A stretch of DNA of 64,000 bases from Berkiella sp963803015 (GTDB lineage Bacteria > Pseudomonadota > Gammaproteobacteria > Berkiellales > Berkiellaceae). Position numbers and translations under genes: made by a program. Below the pieces are notes generated by a model, which saw nothing but the letters and a program-made list of their open reading frames with translations, did no database searches and was not told the DNA's origin. Shown in pieces: positions 1 to 9,400 of this stretch. Every line of letters begins with the position of its first letter. Within the stretch, counting starts at the first letter, position 1. Location: the NCBI GenBank assembly GCA_963803015.1, contig CAWDKV010000003.1, forward strand, positions 1,019,235 to 1,083,234, read 5' to 3'.

Positions 1-160
1 CTCACATTGGTGAGAGCAACAAGAGCTAAGAGCCTCCTACTTTGTAAGTCTGTCTCGTATTTAGCGAGGATGGATGGTTACTTTGATTATATACTGAGAT
101 CATGGACTTGTTGATTAAAGAGGCAAGCTGCGAAGAAGCGCAGTATTTTTAATAAAGCAC

Positions 161-1069
161 ATGAAAGAAGATAAACCGAGTCAAACAGCCCTTTGGATTG
201 CCAAAGGGCTGCTCTATTTAGATAAAACCACCGCTATTTCAAATTACCTCGAACCTCAAGCCATAGAAATTTACAAAGCGTGTCTACAATTAGCTGATTC
301 TGGATGGCTGGATAAATTGAGCCGCCCTTTTTATCAAAAAAAAATGCATTGGTTAGAAAGTGTTACAATCCCAGGTATTTTTATCCACTATTTTTTAAGA
401 AAACAGATCATCAAAAGATGGATGTTAGAAGCAATAGAGCAGAAAACACAACAAGTAGTAGTACTAGCTGCTGGGTTTGATGGGCTTGTGGCAACTTATT
501 ATAGCCAATATCCTGAAGTGAAATTTATTGAAATTGATCATCCTGCGACACAACAAGTTAAAAAAAAGGCTTTTTATCGTAATCACTTTGCATCACAAAA
601 TGTCTCATTTTTAAGTGCTGATTTATCAAAAAAATCGTTAAAAGAGGTGTTGCAAAACGCTCCGGAGTTAAATCGAGATTTAAAAACCTTTTTTATTATC
701 GAAGGTCTGACGATGTATTTAACGCAGGAAGAGAACCTGCAACTTTTTCATGAAATAACCGATTTTTTTAAAAATGAATTGTTGGTTGCTTTTAGCTTTA
801 TGAAGAAGCAAGCCAATGGCAGCATTGATTTCAAACAAACCTCGATGATAACTAAATTATGGTTAAAGTATCAAAAAGAAGTTTTCAAATGGGGTTGCCC
901 TTTAGCTGAACTTGAAGTTGAATTTTTGCGAAAAAATAATCTTAAACTAGTCGAGCTACTCTGTCCAAAAAATGAAGCTAACCTTTATAAAGGGATATTT
1001 TTAGAAACTGAAATCGCCGAAGGCGAATATCTGTGTTTAGCGAAAGGGGTAGGAGATAAAAATGAGTAA
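161..1069 (+). CDS. SAM-dependent methyltransferase, leucine carboxyl methyltransferase (LCMT/PPM1-like) family
   Basis: The 302-residue protein has the class I methyltransferase pattern of the LCMT-like family (TIGR00027 type). These are the glycine-rich SAM loop VLAAGFDG (101-108), the acidic strand end EIDHP (124-128), SADL (152-155) and EGLTMYL (181-187), a signature typical of this family. It should methylate a carboxyl or hydroxyl group using SAM, but the substrate cannot be told from sequence. It overlaps the next gene by 8 bases, so the two are probably cotranscribed and translationally coupled. The ribosome binding site before the ATG is weak. The family call is confident; the physiological role is unknown. 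Confidence 0.8.
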   Translation: MKEDKPSQTALWIAKGLLYLDKTTAISNYLEPQAIEIYKACLQLADSGWLDKLSRPFYQKKMHWLESVTIPGIFIHYFLRKQIIKRWMLEAIEQKTQQVVVLAAGFDGLVATYYSQYPEVKFIEIDHPATQQVKKKAFYRNHFASQNVSFLSADLSKKSLKEVLQNAPELNRDLKTFFIIEGLTMYLTQEENLQLFHEITDFFKNELLVAFSFMKKQANGSIDFKQTSMITKLWLKYQKEVFKWGCPLAELEVEFLRKNNLKLVELLCPKNEANLYKGIFLETEIAEGEYLCLAKGVGDKNE

Positions 1070-3083
1070 TATTGCTGTTTCGTTAACCAGTTTTATTTTG
1101 GGGATAGAATGTATTATCTTGTCTGGGCTTCTTCTCAATACCAAAACAGCAAGTTCAACTAAATATTTAATTTTTGTCATTTTTCTTGGAATTGCACTGG
1201 CTTCTTTAACAAATAGCGTGGTGCAAGGCTTTTTTACGGAAGAAAGTTTCACGCGTCAATTATTATGGAAAAGTGTTTTATGCATTGTGGGGGTGGTTGC
1301 CTGCTTTTTATATAGTGCTTCCTTAACTATCCTTTCTCCTGCTCGTTTTCGATATGGGCAGATCCTAATCTTGCTTTCATTCATCGCTTATTTAGCTATT
1401 GTTTTTTATTACCCTCACTTTAGTGTGGCTATTGGTTATTATTATTTTGCTGCACTCTTATTGTTTTTTGCACTATTGTCTGCTTATCGCCAAACTAAAC
1501 ATCGGCAAATAAGATATGGGATCTATGCTGTTATATTGGTTTCTTTAGCGCCTCTTTTTCAACAATCTTTCCTTGAAGTCGGCAATATTACCGGCAACGT
1601 TGTTTATAACTTATTTATGATAATAGGTATTTATTTTTGTTATGTTGCATTAATTGCAGTATTGCAAAAACATTCAAAAGAAGGCTTTAGAGACGTCTAT
1701 GTGAATGATTTGCACTCCAGATTGAATGAAACCGTGGTTTCCAAAGTCATTTATGCTGAAAAGGGAATACCATTCAATAAAATAATTGAAAAGGCCTCTT
1801 TGAGTAATAAATCACTTAGCATTTGTGGTTATCGTCATGCTATGGGTGGGCAGCAATTTGCTGAAAAGAGTATTTTGCTAGATATGCACCATTATAATCG
1901 CGTATTAGATTTTAATAAAGAGAAAGGCACTATTAAGTGCCAGGCCGGAATTACTTGGCCTACTCTTTATACTTTTTTACAGAAAAAACAAAAGCGAGAT
2001 AAGATCTGTTGGACTTTCTCCCAAAAACAAACAGGCGCGGATTATTTAACTTTAGGTGGGGCTCTTAGTGCTAACGTTCATGGCAGAGGATTATCGTTAA
2101 AGCCTTTTGTGCAAGATGTGCTTTCTTTTAATCTTATTGACGCCAAAGGACAACCCCATGCGGTTTCACGGACTAACAATCAGGCGCTTTTTCAATTAGC
2201 AATCGGCGGCTATGGATTATTTGGTCTTGTGACAGAAATTGAGATGCAGCTCGTAAAACGTCAAATCGTACAAAGAAGAGTGGAGGTTATCTCAATAGAT
2301 GACTTGCCCATGAAATTTGCTGAGCGTATTGACAAAGGTTTTATCTATGGTGATTTTCAATTTAAAACCAATGAAAAATCAGACGATTATCTGAAAGTAG
2401 GCGTATTTTCTTGCTATCAGCCGGTAGAAGGGCCTCTTCCTCATAAAGAAAATCGTTTTCTACAAAGTGATGATTGGAATCGTTTACTTCTCTTAGCCCA
2501 TATTGATAAGGAAAACGCGTTTAAGCGTTATAGCGATTATTATCTGACAACAGATGGCCAATGCTATTGGTCAGATCTGCATCAGATGAGCTTTTATAAC
2601 GATAAATATGTAGAGTATCTTCATTCTTTTTTACCAGCCTTTAGAGAAGGCTCTTTGATGATTACGGAAGTCTATGTTCCTCTCGATAAAATCGCTCAAT
2701 TTATGAAGAATGTAGCCAATGATCCCAATCTAAGAGAAATGAATGTTGTCTATGGTACAGTGCGATTAATCAAAAAAGATGATGAAACATTTATGCCTTG
2801 GGCAAAAGAAGACTTTGCTTGTATTATATTTAATTTACATGTACCGCATCATATGACGGGGTTTCAATTTGCTGGAGATTACTTTTCAGGACTTATTGAC
2901 CACGCTTTGGCTTTTGATGGCAGTTTTTACTTAACTTATCATCGCTTCGCAAGAAAAGATCAAATTCTCAAAGCTTATCCGCAATTTCCAGAATTTCTAG
3001 CTTTAAAATTAAAATACGACCCGCAAGAGCTATTTCAGAGTACCTGGTATCGCTATTATAAGAGAATGTTTAGCAAGGATTAA
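1062..3083 (+). CDS. Membrane-anchored FAD-linked oxidase (PCMH/VAO-type) with N-terminal multispanning domain
   Basis: About the first 200 residues are very hydrophobic, with roughly seven likely membrane segments. They are followed by a soluble FAD_binding_4 (PCMH) domain. HAMGG (259-263) and LGGALSANVHGRG (331-343) match the two FAD-contacting segments of VAO-family oxidases such as DprE1 and plant/fungal aldonolactone oxidases. The C-terminal half (about 420-673) would be the substrate-binding cap. The ATG lies inside the end of the methyltransferase gene with a TAGGAG site 6 bases upstream. A multispanning membrane domain fused to a PCMH oxidase is uncommon. The substrate is unknown; a lipid-linked sugar or polyprenyl substrate is one possibility (inference). 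Confidence 0.75.
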   Translation: MSNIAVSLTSFILGIECIILSGLLLNTKTASSTKYLIFVIFLGIALASLTNSVVQGFFTEESFTRQLLWKSVLCIVGVVACFLYSASLTILSPARFRYGQILILLSFIAYLAIVFYYPHFSVAIGYYYFAALLLFFALLSAYRQTKHRQIRYGIYAVILVSLAPLFQQSFLEVGNITGNVVYNLFMIIGIYFCYVALIAVLQKHSKEGFRDVYVNDLHSRLNETVVSKVIYAEKGIPFNKIIEKASLSNKSLSICGYRHAMGGQQFAEKSILLDMHHYNRVLDFNKEKGTIKCQAGITWPTLYTFLQKKQKRDKICWTFSQKQTGADYLTLGGALSANVHGRGLSLKPFVQDVLSFNLIDAKGQPHAVSRTNNQALFQLAIGGYGLFGLVTEIEMQLVKRQIVQRRVEVISIDDLPMKFAERIDKGFIYGDFQFKTNEKSDDYLKVGVFSCYQPVEGPLPHKENRFLQSDDWNRLLLLAHIDKENAFKRYSDYYLTTDGQCYWSDLHQMSFYNDKYVEYLHSFLPAFREGSLMITEVYVPLDKIAQFMKNVANDPNLREMNVVYGTVRLIKKDDETFMPWAKEDFACIIFNLHVPHHMTGFQFAGDYFSGLIDHALAFDGSFYLTYHRFARKDQILKAYPQFPEFLALKLKYDPQELFQSTWYRYYKRMFSKD

Positions 3084-4368
3084 CTAAACTTTTAACCGCT
3101 CTCTTTTGTAGTGAGAAAAGCGTAAATCCTATTCCGCCGACAAACAATCCCATCGGAATAATCATTAATGCCTTGGTATAAGCAAGCGTTGAGTAAGTAT
3201 AGGAAGTGGCTGTTTCACTTCCCTGTAACATCATAATTTTGCCGATGAGGCTATGAAAAAAGTAGCCAAAGGTCATGATAATCATATTCGCGCAAGCAGT
3301 CGTTAAAGCAACCAAGTTTTCTTTCACATAAGTACTGGCTTGATAAATCGCCAAGATTTGGTAAGCGCAAAAGATGCCTATTACAAAGAAGACAACAGGT
3401 AAGAGATTGATGGAATAAGAGCCATTTAAAAGTAAGAAAAAGGCAATTCCCATAATAAAAGCGCTGATGATAATAAAGCCAATATAGGCTTTTGATTTTT
3501 CAGCAGCCCAGCTCAAAATAGGTGATCCAAAGCACATCCCTAAAAAGATCAAAGAAGGCAACGAGGCGGCAAGAGCATCATTCACGTTGTAAGCAGTTTT
3601 CAAATACTCTGTTCCCCAGACATCAGCAAAACCCTCTAAGGGGCCAACCATGCATCCTGCCAGTAAACAGACAATAATCACTTGCGGATTACGTAATACG
3701 GTTTTAACGCTGGTTAACCAGCCTTGTTCAGAGGCTGTTACCTCTTGTTTCGGAGCAAGCAAAAACAAGGTGATGGCCAGCAAAACACTAATGGCAATCA
3801 TACAATGAATGACAACAGACCAATCGTAGGTTTGCATAAAATACTTAATCGGGAGTCCGCCATATATTGCGCCAATCAAACCGCAAGTAACGGAACAACC
3901 TAAAACGAAAGTAAATTTTTCTTCTCTAAAGAACATACGAATAATTTTAAACACCCCAAGGATGGCGGCTGAAGATCCCATGCCAATTAAGAGTCGACCA
4001 ATGCCTGGGTAGATCCAATTTTCCGCATATAAAAGCGGGAGTAACCCTACTGAAGTTAATAAAACACAAATCGGTAAGACTAATCTTGGGCCAAATCTAT
4101 CGAGTAAGATCCCAAGGGGGATATGCATGCCAGCATAACCAATGTAGTACAACCCAGAGTATTGACCAAAAGCACTAGCGTCGATATGAAATTTTTCCAT
4201 CAGATCTTTCATCATGATGCTGGGTAAGACACGAAGGATATATTGATATGCGTAAAAAAAGGAACCTAAGAACCACATGGTCCAGATAGTAAATTTGCGC
4301 TTTTCTTTCACACTAGGCTCCTTGACGAAACTTTTGTTGTATATCCTTCCCAGATGAATTTTCGGCAT
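3070..4368 (-). CDS. Major facilitator superfamily transporter
   Basis: A roughly 432-residue protein with about twelve hydrophobic segments. An MFS loop 2-3 motif, GILLDRFGPR, follows the second segment, and a GRLLIGMGSS stretch lies near the fourth. It is an inner-membrane secondary transporter; similar permeases are numerous in Legionellales, but the substrate cannot be assigned. I chose the ATG at 4368 over the GTG at 4380 because the TTAGG site abuts the GTG but lies 11 bases from the ATG. Its 3' end overlaps the convergent oxidase gene by 14 bases. Confidence 0.8.
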   Translation of the reverse strand: MPKIHLGRIYNKSFVKEPSVKEKRKFTIWTMWFLGSFFYAYQYILRVLPSIMMKDLMEKFHIDASAFGQYSGLYYIGYAGMHIPLGILLDRFGPRLVLPICVLLTSVGLLPLLYAENWIYPGIGRLLIGMGSSAAILGVFKIIRMFFREEKFTFVLGCSVTCGLIGAIYGGLPIKYFMQTYDWSVVIHCMIAISVLLAITLFLLAPKQEVTASEQGWLTSVKTVLRNPQVIIVCLLAGCMVGPLEGFADVWGTEYLKTAYNVNDALAASLPSLIFLGMCFGSPILSWAAEKSKAYIGFIIISAFIMGIAFFLLLNGSYSINLLPVVFFVIGIFCAYQILAIYQASTYVKENLVALTTACANMIIMTFGYFFHSLIGKIMMLQGSETATSYTYSTLAYTKALMIIPMGLFVGGIGFTLFSLQKRAVKSLVNPC

Positions 4369-4560
4369 TGTTGCTTGCACCTAACCGAAAAATCATCTGC
4401 TTTGGGTATAACATCACTTGCTAACTCTTATAAAATCGAATTCTATGCTAATGTGTAATCCCTGTAAATAACTATCTCCACTATGGCCGCTATTTGGTAA
4501 CAAGTAGGCGCTTAATCGGTTAAAATGGGTCAAATGAAATTAGGGCGAGGTGCATAAATA

Positions 4561-4848
4561 ATGAATGAAACTAACATTGGGCTGTTTGCGCAAGACAAAA
4601 CGACACAAAATCAAATGCTCCATATTTTTACTTTATTATGGGCGCGATTTAAGCGGCAGAACCTAAGAGGAAAAAGTATCACCTTGCTATTTCTTATTCT
4701 GACAGGGGTGACGTTTGTGCTGTTTTTTTCAAGTTTATTAATATGGGTAGCTATTAAATTCTTTATCAGTAAAGTTTTTTTAGGAGTGACGGAATGGTAT
4801 TTAATGAAAACGCATATTGGGGATAAATCGACACAATCTATTGTTTAG
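4561..4848 (+). CDS. Small membrane protein of unknown function
   Basis: Not recognised. The 95-residue product has one long hydrophobic stretch, about residues 40-75, that could form one or two membrane segments. A basic stretch (RFKRQNLRGK, about 29-38) precedes it, which suggests that the N-terminus is cytoplasmic. A good GAGGTG ribosome binding site lies 7-12 bases before the ATG, which is the main support for it being real. Its end overlaps the convergent coiled-coil gene by 11 bases. Confidence 0.55.
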   Translation: MNETNIGLFAQDKTTQNQMLHIFTLLWARFKRQNLRGKSITLLFLILTGVTFVLFFSSLLIWVAIKFFISKVFLGVTEWYLMKTHIGDKSTQSIV

Positions 4849-6055
4849 GTTTTTTGGGATCAGGACGAATATAAGTAGGTGGCTCGCCAGGTGGTGTCAT
4901 TTTTCTCGGTCTTTTTTCTCCAAATTGCGTAGTAATATCTTTTCGTGGCTCTGTAGTATGCAGTCCTATTATTTTTTCAATTTCTTTTTGATTGTTATCT
5001 GGTAGCGTTTTAATAAGCGTAGCCAGTTTTGGGTCATTTTTTAAACTAAGCGCTAGGGCAAGTTGTATTTCATTCGCCATTTTTTGTAGATCAGGATTTG
5101 TATTTTTAGTTTCTACAAAGCAAACATGATAGGTTTTCAAAAGTTCTACTAAATGGTCCACATTATGATTAGCACTTTTCATCGCAGAATCTGCAACTGA
5201 TGCCCAGTGTGTTTGATAATCCGAAATGGCGAGATAAGGCAATAATTTTTCTTGGACAGAGCTCTTCATTTTATCAAACTGTTCATATGCATTTTTCTTT
5301 AAGGCTTGCACAATCAGGGGGTTGAGTGCGGCATTTAATGTTGGCGAGCCTTTCCTTTCTTTATCGATATTGGCATGTAGAGTGATAATCAAAGCGGATA
5401 ATTCTGCAGCATTGGTAGTAGAAGACAATTTAGTTTCAGCTTCTTTTGCTATGACAGCTTCTAATTTATGGTGTAGGGGAGGCGTCAGCAGATTTTTATC
5501 TTCTTCGGGTCCTTTGAAAATATCATAATATTCTCTATGCAGTTTTAATAATGCTGATAAATCATATTCGGTTTGTCTATCAAAGGCTTGCGCATCTTCT
5601 TGCCATTTATTGAGGCGAATAGAGAGTTCTAGAGTCGGTAAAGTCTCATCCATTAATTCTCGGGTTTCGGTAAGAATACGCAATTGTTTACTTAAAACGG
5701 CTTGATATTCAGCCATGGTGACAAGATCTGATATGCTAATGTTTGATAGATGTTGTTTGTTTTCAGAAATTAAAGTATTTAACTCTTTTTCTAACAAATC
5801 ACGTTTTTCGGCTTTATTTTCTTCATGGTTCTCTGGTAGCTTGAGTTTCTGAGGATATTTTTCTAAATCCAGTTTAAGGCTGGCAGCGTCATTTTGTAGA
5901 ACGGTTAAATTTTTTTCAAGATCTGGTAGATTGCTGCGGATTTGCTCAATTTGCTCTCTGGCTTCACTGCTTTTGAGTGCAGTTATAAATTTATTCAGCG
6001 ATCCATATAAAGCTATCGCTTCTTGCAGTTCTTTGGTGTTGTCAGTTTGACTCAT
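4838..6055 (-). CDS. Coiled-coil protein of unknown function (effector candidate)
   Basis: A 405-residue, highly charged, Lys/Glu/Leu-rich and almost entirely helical protein with no membrane segment or signal peptide. Residues about 30-160 show coiled-coil periodicity. The C-terminal 40 residues switch to a basic, proline-rich tail (TPPGEPPTYIRPDPKKPKQ). No enzymatic motif was seen. Long helical proteins with charged tails are common among Dot/Icm effectors of Legionellales, but that assignment is inference only. It is monocistronic, separated from the cyd operon by about 100 bases. Confidence 0.7.
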   Translation of the reverse strand: MSQTDNTKELQEAIALYGSLNKFITALKSSEAREQIEQIRSNLPDLEKNLTVLQNDAASLKLDLEKYPQKLKLPENHEENKAEKRDLLEKELNTLISENKQHLSNISISDLVTMAEYQAVLSKQLRILTETRELMDETLPTLELSIRLNKWQEDAQAFDRQTEYDLSALLKLHREYYDIFKGPEEDKNLLTPPLHHKLEAVIAKEAETKLSSTTNAAELSALIITLHANIDKERKGSPTLNAALNPLIVQALKKNAYEQFDKMKSSVQEKLLPYLAISDYQTHWASVADSAMKSANHNVDHLVELLKTYHVCFVETKNTNPDLQKMANEIQLALALSLKNDPKLATLIKTLPDNNQKEIEKIIGLHTTEPRKDITTQFGEKRPRKMTPPGEPPTYIRPDPKKPKQ

Positions 6056-6154
6056 AAGGGTAGTCTTTGCGCATTCTATATTATTTAATAATAGCTTAGT
6101 TTTATCGCAAATTTATATGCTGATTTTCTGTCTAGTATACCCAAGCAGGGTATA

Positions 6155-6271
6155 TCAATAAAATAAGGGATTCAAAACAGCCTTGAGTAGAAAAAGAGAG
6201 CCCGCAAAAAAGCCAAGACTGCCTAGCCAAATTAAAATAAACCAGAAGCCTTGGCTAATACATTTGTTCAT
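6155..6271 (-). CDS. 38-residue single-pass membrane peptide, DUF2474/CioS-like third subunit of the bd oxidase
   Basis: This ORF starts at an ATG 17 bases inside the end of cydB and stops at TGA at 6155. The product begins MNKCISQGFWFILIWLG and continues as one hydrophobic segment ending in NPLFY. One membrane helix preceded by a few polar residues, directly downstream of and overlapping cydB, is the arrangement of the small subunits CydX/CydZ and of DUF2474 (CioS-type) proteins. The GFW..L.WLG core resembles DUF2474 more than CydX. These small subunits stabilise the haem site of the oxidase. Position and hydrophobicity are seen directly; the family name is a judgement. Confidence 0.7.
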   Translation of the reverse strand: MNKCISQGFWFILIWLGSLGFFAGSLFLLKAVLNPLFY

Positions 6272-7274
6272 GTCCCACTTTGCCTCTAAAAACATAATAA
6301 GAATAGGCGGTATAACCTAAAATGACAGGTATGATAAATAAGGTTCCCACTAATAAGAAAGATTGAGAAGTGCCCGCTGCTGCTGCTGCATGAAACGTGA
6401 TAGCGTAAGGGATAATCCAAGGCCATAAGCCAACTATCAGTCCTGCAAAATTTAACAAGAACATCATGATGGTAAAGATAAATGGCCAGTAATCATGTTT
6501 GCTTCTAATACTGCGCATAAAACCTATGATGCAAACACCAAGCAGTAAGGGAATAGGGGAAAGATATAAAATGTTAGGCCAAGTATACCACCGATGATAA
6601 AAGTGAATATCTAAAAAAGGTGTCCAAAGACTTACGATACCAATAAAGAAAACAAAATAAGCAAGAATATAGAGAGAAATTTTGCGCGCCCATTCTTGCG
6701 TTATACCATCAGTTTTGACAATTAACCAAGCGGCACCGAGTAAAGCATAGCCTACGATTAAAGCGAATCCTGTAAAAAGTGAAAAGGCAGTGAGCCAATC
6801 AAAGGCGCCACCAGAAAAAGAGCGACCTTCAACGGATATGCCTTGGATAATGGCACCAAGAATAACCCCCTGACAAAAAGTCGCAAAAAGCGAACCGTAG
6901 TGAAAAGCATAATCCCAAATAGCGCGTGAACCGAGCTCCGCTTTAAATCGAAACTCAAAAGCGACGCCTCTAAAAATCAATGCTACTAGCATGAAAATAA
7001 CCGGGATATAAAGTGCAGAAGTCATGACAGCGTAAGCAAGCGGAAAGGCTGCAAATAATCCCCCTCCTCCTAAAACTAGCCAAGTCTCATTTCCATCCCA
7101 AAAAGGAGCAATGGAATTCATCATTTTAGATCGACAGGTATCCTCAGGAGCAAAAGGGAAAAGGATGCCAATCCCTAAGTCAAAGCCATCTAGCAAGACA
7201 TAAAGCGTAATAGCGACTAAGATTATCGCGCCCCAAATAAGAGGCAGATCAACTAGGTTTGAGAGGTTTAGCAT
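6255..7274 (-). CDS. cydB: Cytochrome bd-type quinol oxidase subunit II
   Basis: A 339-residue polytopic membrane protein of normal CydB length. It starts with the family-typical LPLIWGAIILVAITLYVLLDGFDLGIG segment (residues about 11-37, with the conserved LDGFDLG) and carries PFWDGNETWLV near residue 57. CydB packs against CydA in the inner membrane to form the terminal oxidase that reduces oxygen to water without proton pumping. It overlaps cydA by 26 bases upstream and the small DUF2474-like ORF by 17 bases downstream, making one operon cydA-cydB-small subunit. Confidence 0.95.
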   Translation of the reverse strand: MLNLSNLVDLPLIWGAIILVAITLYVLLDGFDLGIGILFPFAPEDTCRSKMMNSIAPFWDGNETWLVLGGGGLFAAFPLAYAVMTSALYIPVIFMLVALIFRGVAFEFRFKAELGSRAIWDYAFHYGSLFATFCQGVILGAIIQGISVEGRSFSGGAFDWLTAFSLFTGFALIVGYALLGAAWLIVKTDGITQEWARKISLYILAYFVFFIGIVSLWTPFLDIHFYHRWYTWPNILYLSPIPLLLGVCIIGFMRSIRSKHDYWPFIFTIMMFLLNFAGLIVGLWPWIIPYAITFHAAAAAGTSQSFLLVGTLFIIPVILGYTAYSYYVFRGKVGHEQMY

Positions 7275-8682
7275 GCATCAGCTCCGGATGGGCGTTCGGG
7301 AAAATATGACTTAGAGTGACAGGGTTTTTGACGCCATGTTGTCCATAAATATCGTGCCATTCACCAATAATAGGGCCTTTGGCAATCATATTGAGTATAT
7401 AGTAAAAACCTGAACCAAAGATAAACGCATAGACAAGGATTAAAACGATAAGCGTAATCCCAACAAGGCTTGCAGGCACAGGAGATATCATGTCTTTGGT
7501 TAGAAGGAGCCCATATGTTAAGTAGGGTTGACGACCTACTTCGGTTACAAACCAGCCTGCGAGGACGGCGATAAATCCAATAGGAGTTGTCGCTATGCAC
7601 CAGTATTGAAACCAAGGTGTATTAAAAAGCCGCTTTTTCAAATAAAGAATAAGGGCAATGAGCCCAGTCAAAATCATTAATAGCCCCACGCCAACCATGA
7701 CGCGAAAAGACCAAAACACCGTAGCGACGGGTGGTCTTTGGCCTTTTGGCCAGTTTTTTAAACCTTTTAACTCACCATTTGCATCGTGTGTGAGAATGAG
7801 GCTTGCTAGTTTAGGAATGGTAATCGCATATTTGGTCGTTTCAGTTTTTTCATCTGGCCAGCCAAATAAGCACAAAGGCGCTCCGCGCTCTGTATCCCAG
7901 ATCCCTTCCATCGCCATTACTTTGACCGGTTGATATTTCAAGGTATTCAAACCGTGTTGATCTCCTACAAACAGTTGTAAGGGGGCAACAAATACCGCCA
8001 TGAACATGGCCATCGCTAACATAATTCTGGCATGCTTTTCATGGCGCTTTTTTAATAAATACCAGGCACCGACGCCACCGACGACAAAAGCGGTGGTTAA
8101 ATAAGAGGCGATAATCATATGGACAAAGCGATAAGGAAATGAAGGATTGAAAACAATTTTTAGCCAGCTTGTTGGGTAAAACAAGCCATCCACGCCAATT
8201 TCGTAACCATCTGGGGTGTGCATCCAGCTATTTGCAGATAAAATCCAAAAAGCAGAAATGAGAGTGCCTATCGCGACAATCAGTGTGGCGACAAAATGCA
8301 TTTTTTTGCCTACTTTGTCCCAGCCGAACAACATTATGCCGAGAAAAGAAGCTTCTAAAAAGAAGGCAGTAAGCACTTCATAGCCGAGCAGGGGCCCCAG
8401 AATGTTCCCGACTTTATCAGAGAAGACAGACCAATTGGTGCCAAATTGATAAGACATGACAACACCCGAGACCACGCCCATGCCAAAAGTCACAGCGAAG
8501 ATTTTTACCCAGAAGCGGTAAATTTCTTTATAAATGGGATGGTTTGTTTTGAGGTAAAAACCTTCGACTACCGTTAGCCAGCTAGCAAGTCCAATTGTGA
8601 ATGCAGGGAAAATAATATGAAAGCTGATGGTAAAGGCAAATTGGATACGCGGTAAGATGGCGGGATCGATGTTCATGAACAT
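7249..8682 (-). CDS. cydA: Cytochrome bd-type quinol oxidase subunit I (short Q-loop, CIO-like)
   Basis: This 477-residue protein keeps the haem ligands and quinol residues of subunit I. His22 (SFHII), His188 (RFVHM) and Met329 (RVMV) match E. coli H19, H186 and M393. Glu102 and Glu110 match E99 and E107, and Lys254/Glu259 (VKVMAMEG) match the Q-loop K252/E257. The Q-loop is short (about residues 254-325), and the GRQP motif reads GRQPYLTYG instead of GRQPW. Both traits are shared with cyanide-insensitive (CioA) oxidases. It oxidises quinol at the periplasmic side. No iron/oxygen operator could be recognised upstream. Confidence 0.95.
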   Translation of the reverse strand: MFMNIDPAILPRIQFAFTISFHIIFPAFTIGLASWLTVVEGFYLKTNHPIYKEIYRFWVKIFAVTFGMGVVSGVVMSYQFGTNWSVFSDKVGNILGPLLGYEVLTAFFLEASFLGIMLFGWDKVGKKMHFVATLIVAIGTLISAFWILSANSWMHTPDGYEIGVDGLFYPTSWLKIVFNPSFPYRFVHMIIASYLTTAFVVGGVGAWYLLKKRHEKHARIMLAMAMFMAVFVAPLQLFVGDQHGLNTLKYQPVKVMAMEGIWDTERGAPLCLFGWPDEKTETTKYAITIPKLASLILTHDANGELKGLKNWPKGQRPPVATVFWSFRVMVGVGLLMILTGLIALILYLKKRLFNTPWFQYWCIATTPIGFIAVLAGWFVTEVGRQPYLTYGLLLTKDMISPVPASLVGITLIVLILVYAFIFGSGFYYILNMIAKGPIIGEWHDIYGQHGVKNPVTLSHIFPNAHPELMHAKPLKPS

Positions 8683-8740
8683 AGTTACTCTGCTCTTAAA
8701 AAATTTAAAGATATTTTAGCGCATTTTTCTCAAGTGTACG

Positions 8741-9229
8741 CTATCGCTTACAATTTCTGTGGGCTTTTTTTACTTGGCCATGACGAATGTGAGGGGGGAT
8801 TCCCGTGGTGCGTAGCGTTATACCATTTAATTGTCCGGAAAGAGCATCTACTACAGGATGATAGTTTGTGCTCGGTCTATTGGGCGCATTTAGAATCGGT
8901 TTGGCGGCAGGTTGAGGGGGCAGCCAAGAGACAGGTGCGTCGTGAAGAGAGGTTCTTCGAATTTTAGTGGTAATATTTGAGATTTCAGCATTCTCAAGTA
9001 AAGCTTTGCTGTCGAGAGCGCCATACTCCTGTTGTAGGGCATTGATGACACGTATATTTTTTTGAATATCTGCCAAGTCTAGTAATGTGCGATGAGTATC
9101 TGGATCAGGATAATTGACGGGATAACTTTGATCAAGAAAGGCAAACACCGTTTCCCAATCGCCATATTCAGCAGCACTGAAGATAGCGCGGTCGTATTTA
9201 TCACGTTTACTTTTTAAAAAAGTAAGCAT
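8741..9229 (-). CDS. Small protein with a degenerate ankyrin-like N-terminus
   Basis: A 162-residue protein. Residues about 15-70 have an ankyrin-like rhythm: IFSAAEYGDWETVFAFLDQ, then a TLLDLADIQKNIRVINALQ helix pair. The rest is Pro/Asn-rich and probably disordered, ending in a basic tail (KKAHRNCKR). One or two ankyrin units are too few to be sure of the fold. It is monocistronic, downstream of nothing obvious and 58 bases before cydA. Function unknown. Confidence 0.55.
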   Translation of the reverse strand: MLTFLKSKRDKYDRAIFSAAEYGDWETVFAFLDQSYPVNYPDPDTHRTLLDLADIQKNIRVINALQQEYGALDSKALLENAEISNITTKIRRTSLHDAPVSWLPPQPAAKPILNAPNRPSTNYHPVVDALSGQLNGITLRTTGIPPHIRHGQVKKAHRNCKR

Positions 9230-9400
9230 AGTTTGCCCCCATAACCAGAAATAGTTATCAAACTGATTTTTTTATCCGGTTATTATTATAGCTTAATGAG
9301 CAGGATAAGTTGATTTATTTTAAGTTGCTGTTAAGATATCAAAAAAAGTTTCTTAACTAAGAAATTCAAATACTCATTTAATGCAAAAGGCGGGTGTAGC

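Noticed and set aside
1..160. End of an upstream gene in the first 160 bases
   Set aside because: No frame with coding character reaches the window edge.
9340..9400. PmrA-box-like repeats (GTTAAGATA, CTTAACTAA) upstream of the 513-aa gene
   Set aside because: They do not match the spacing or consensus of the tandem cTTAATatT box; AT-rich sequence gives such words by chance.
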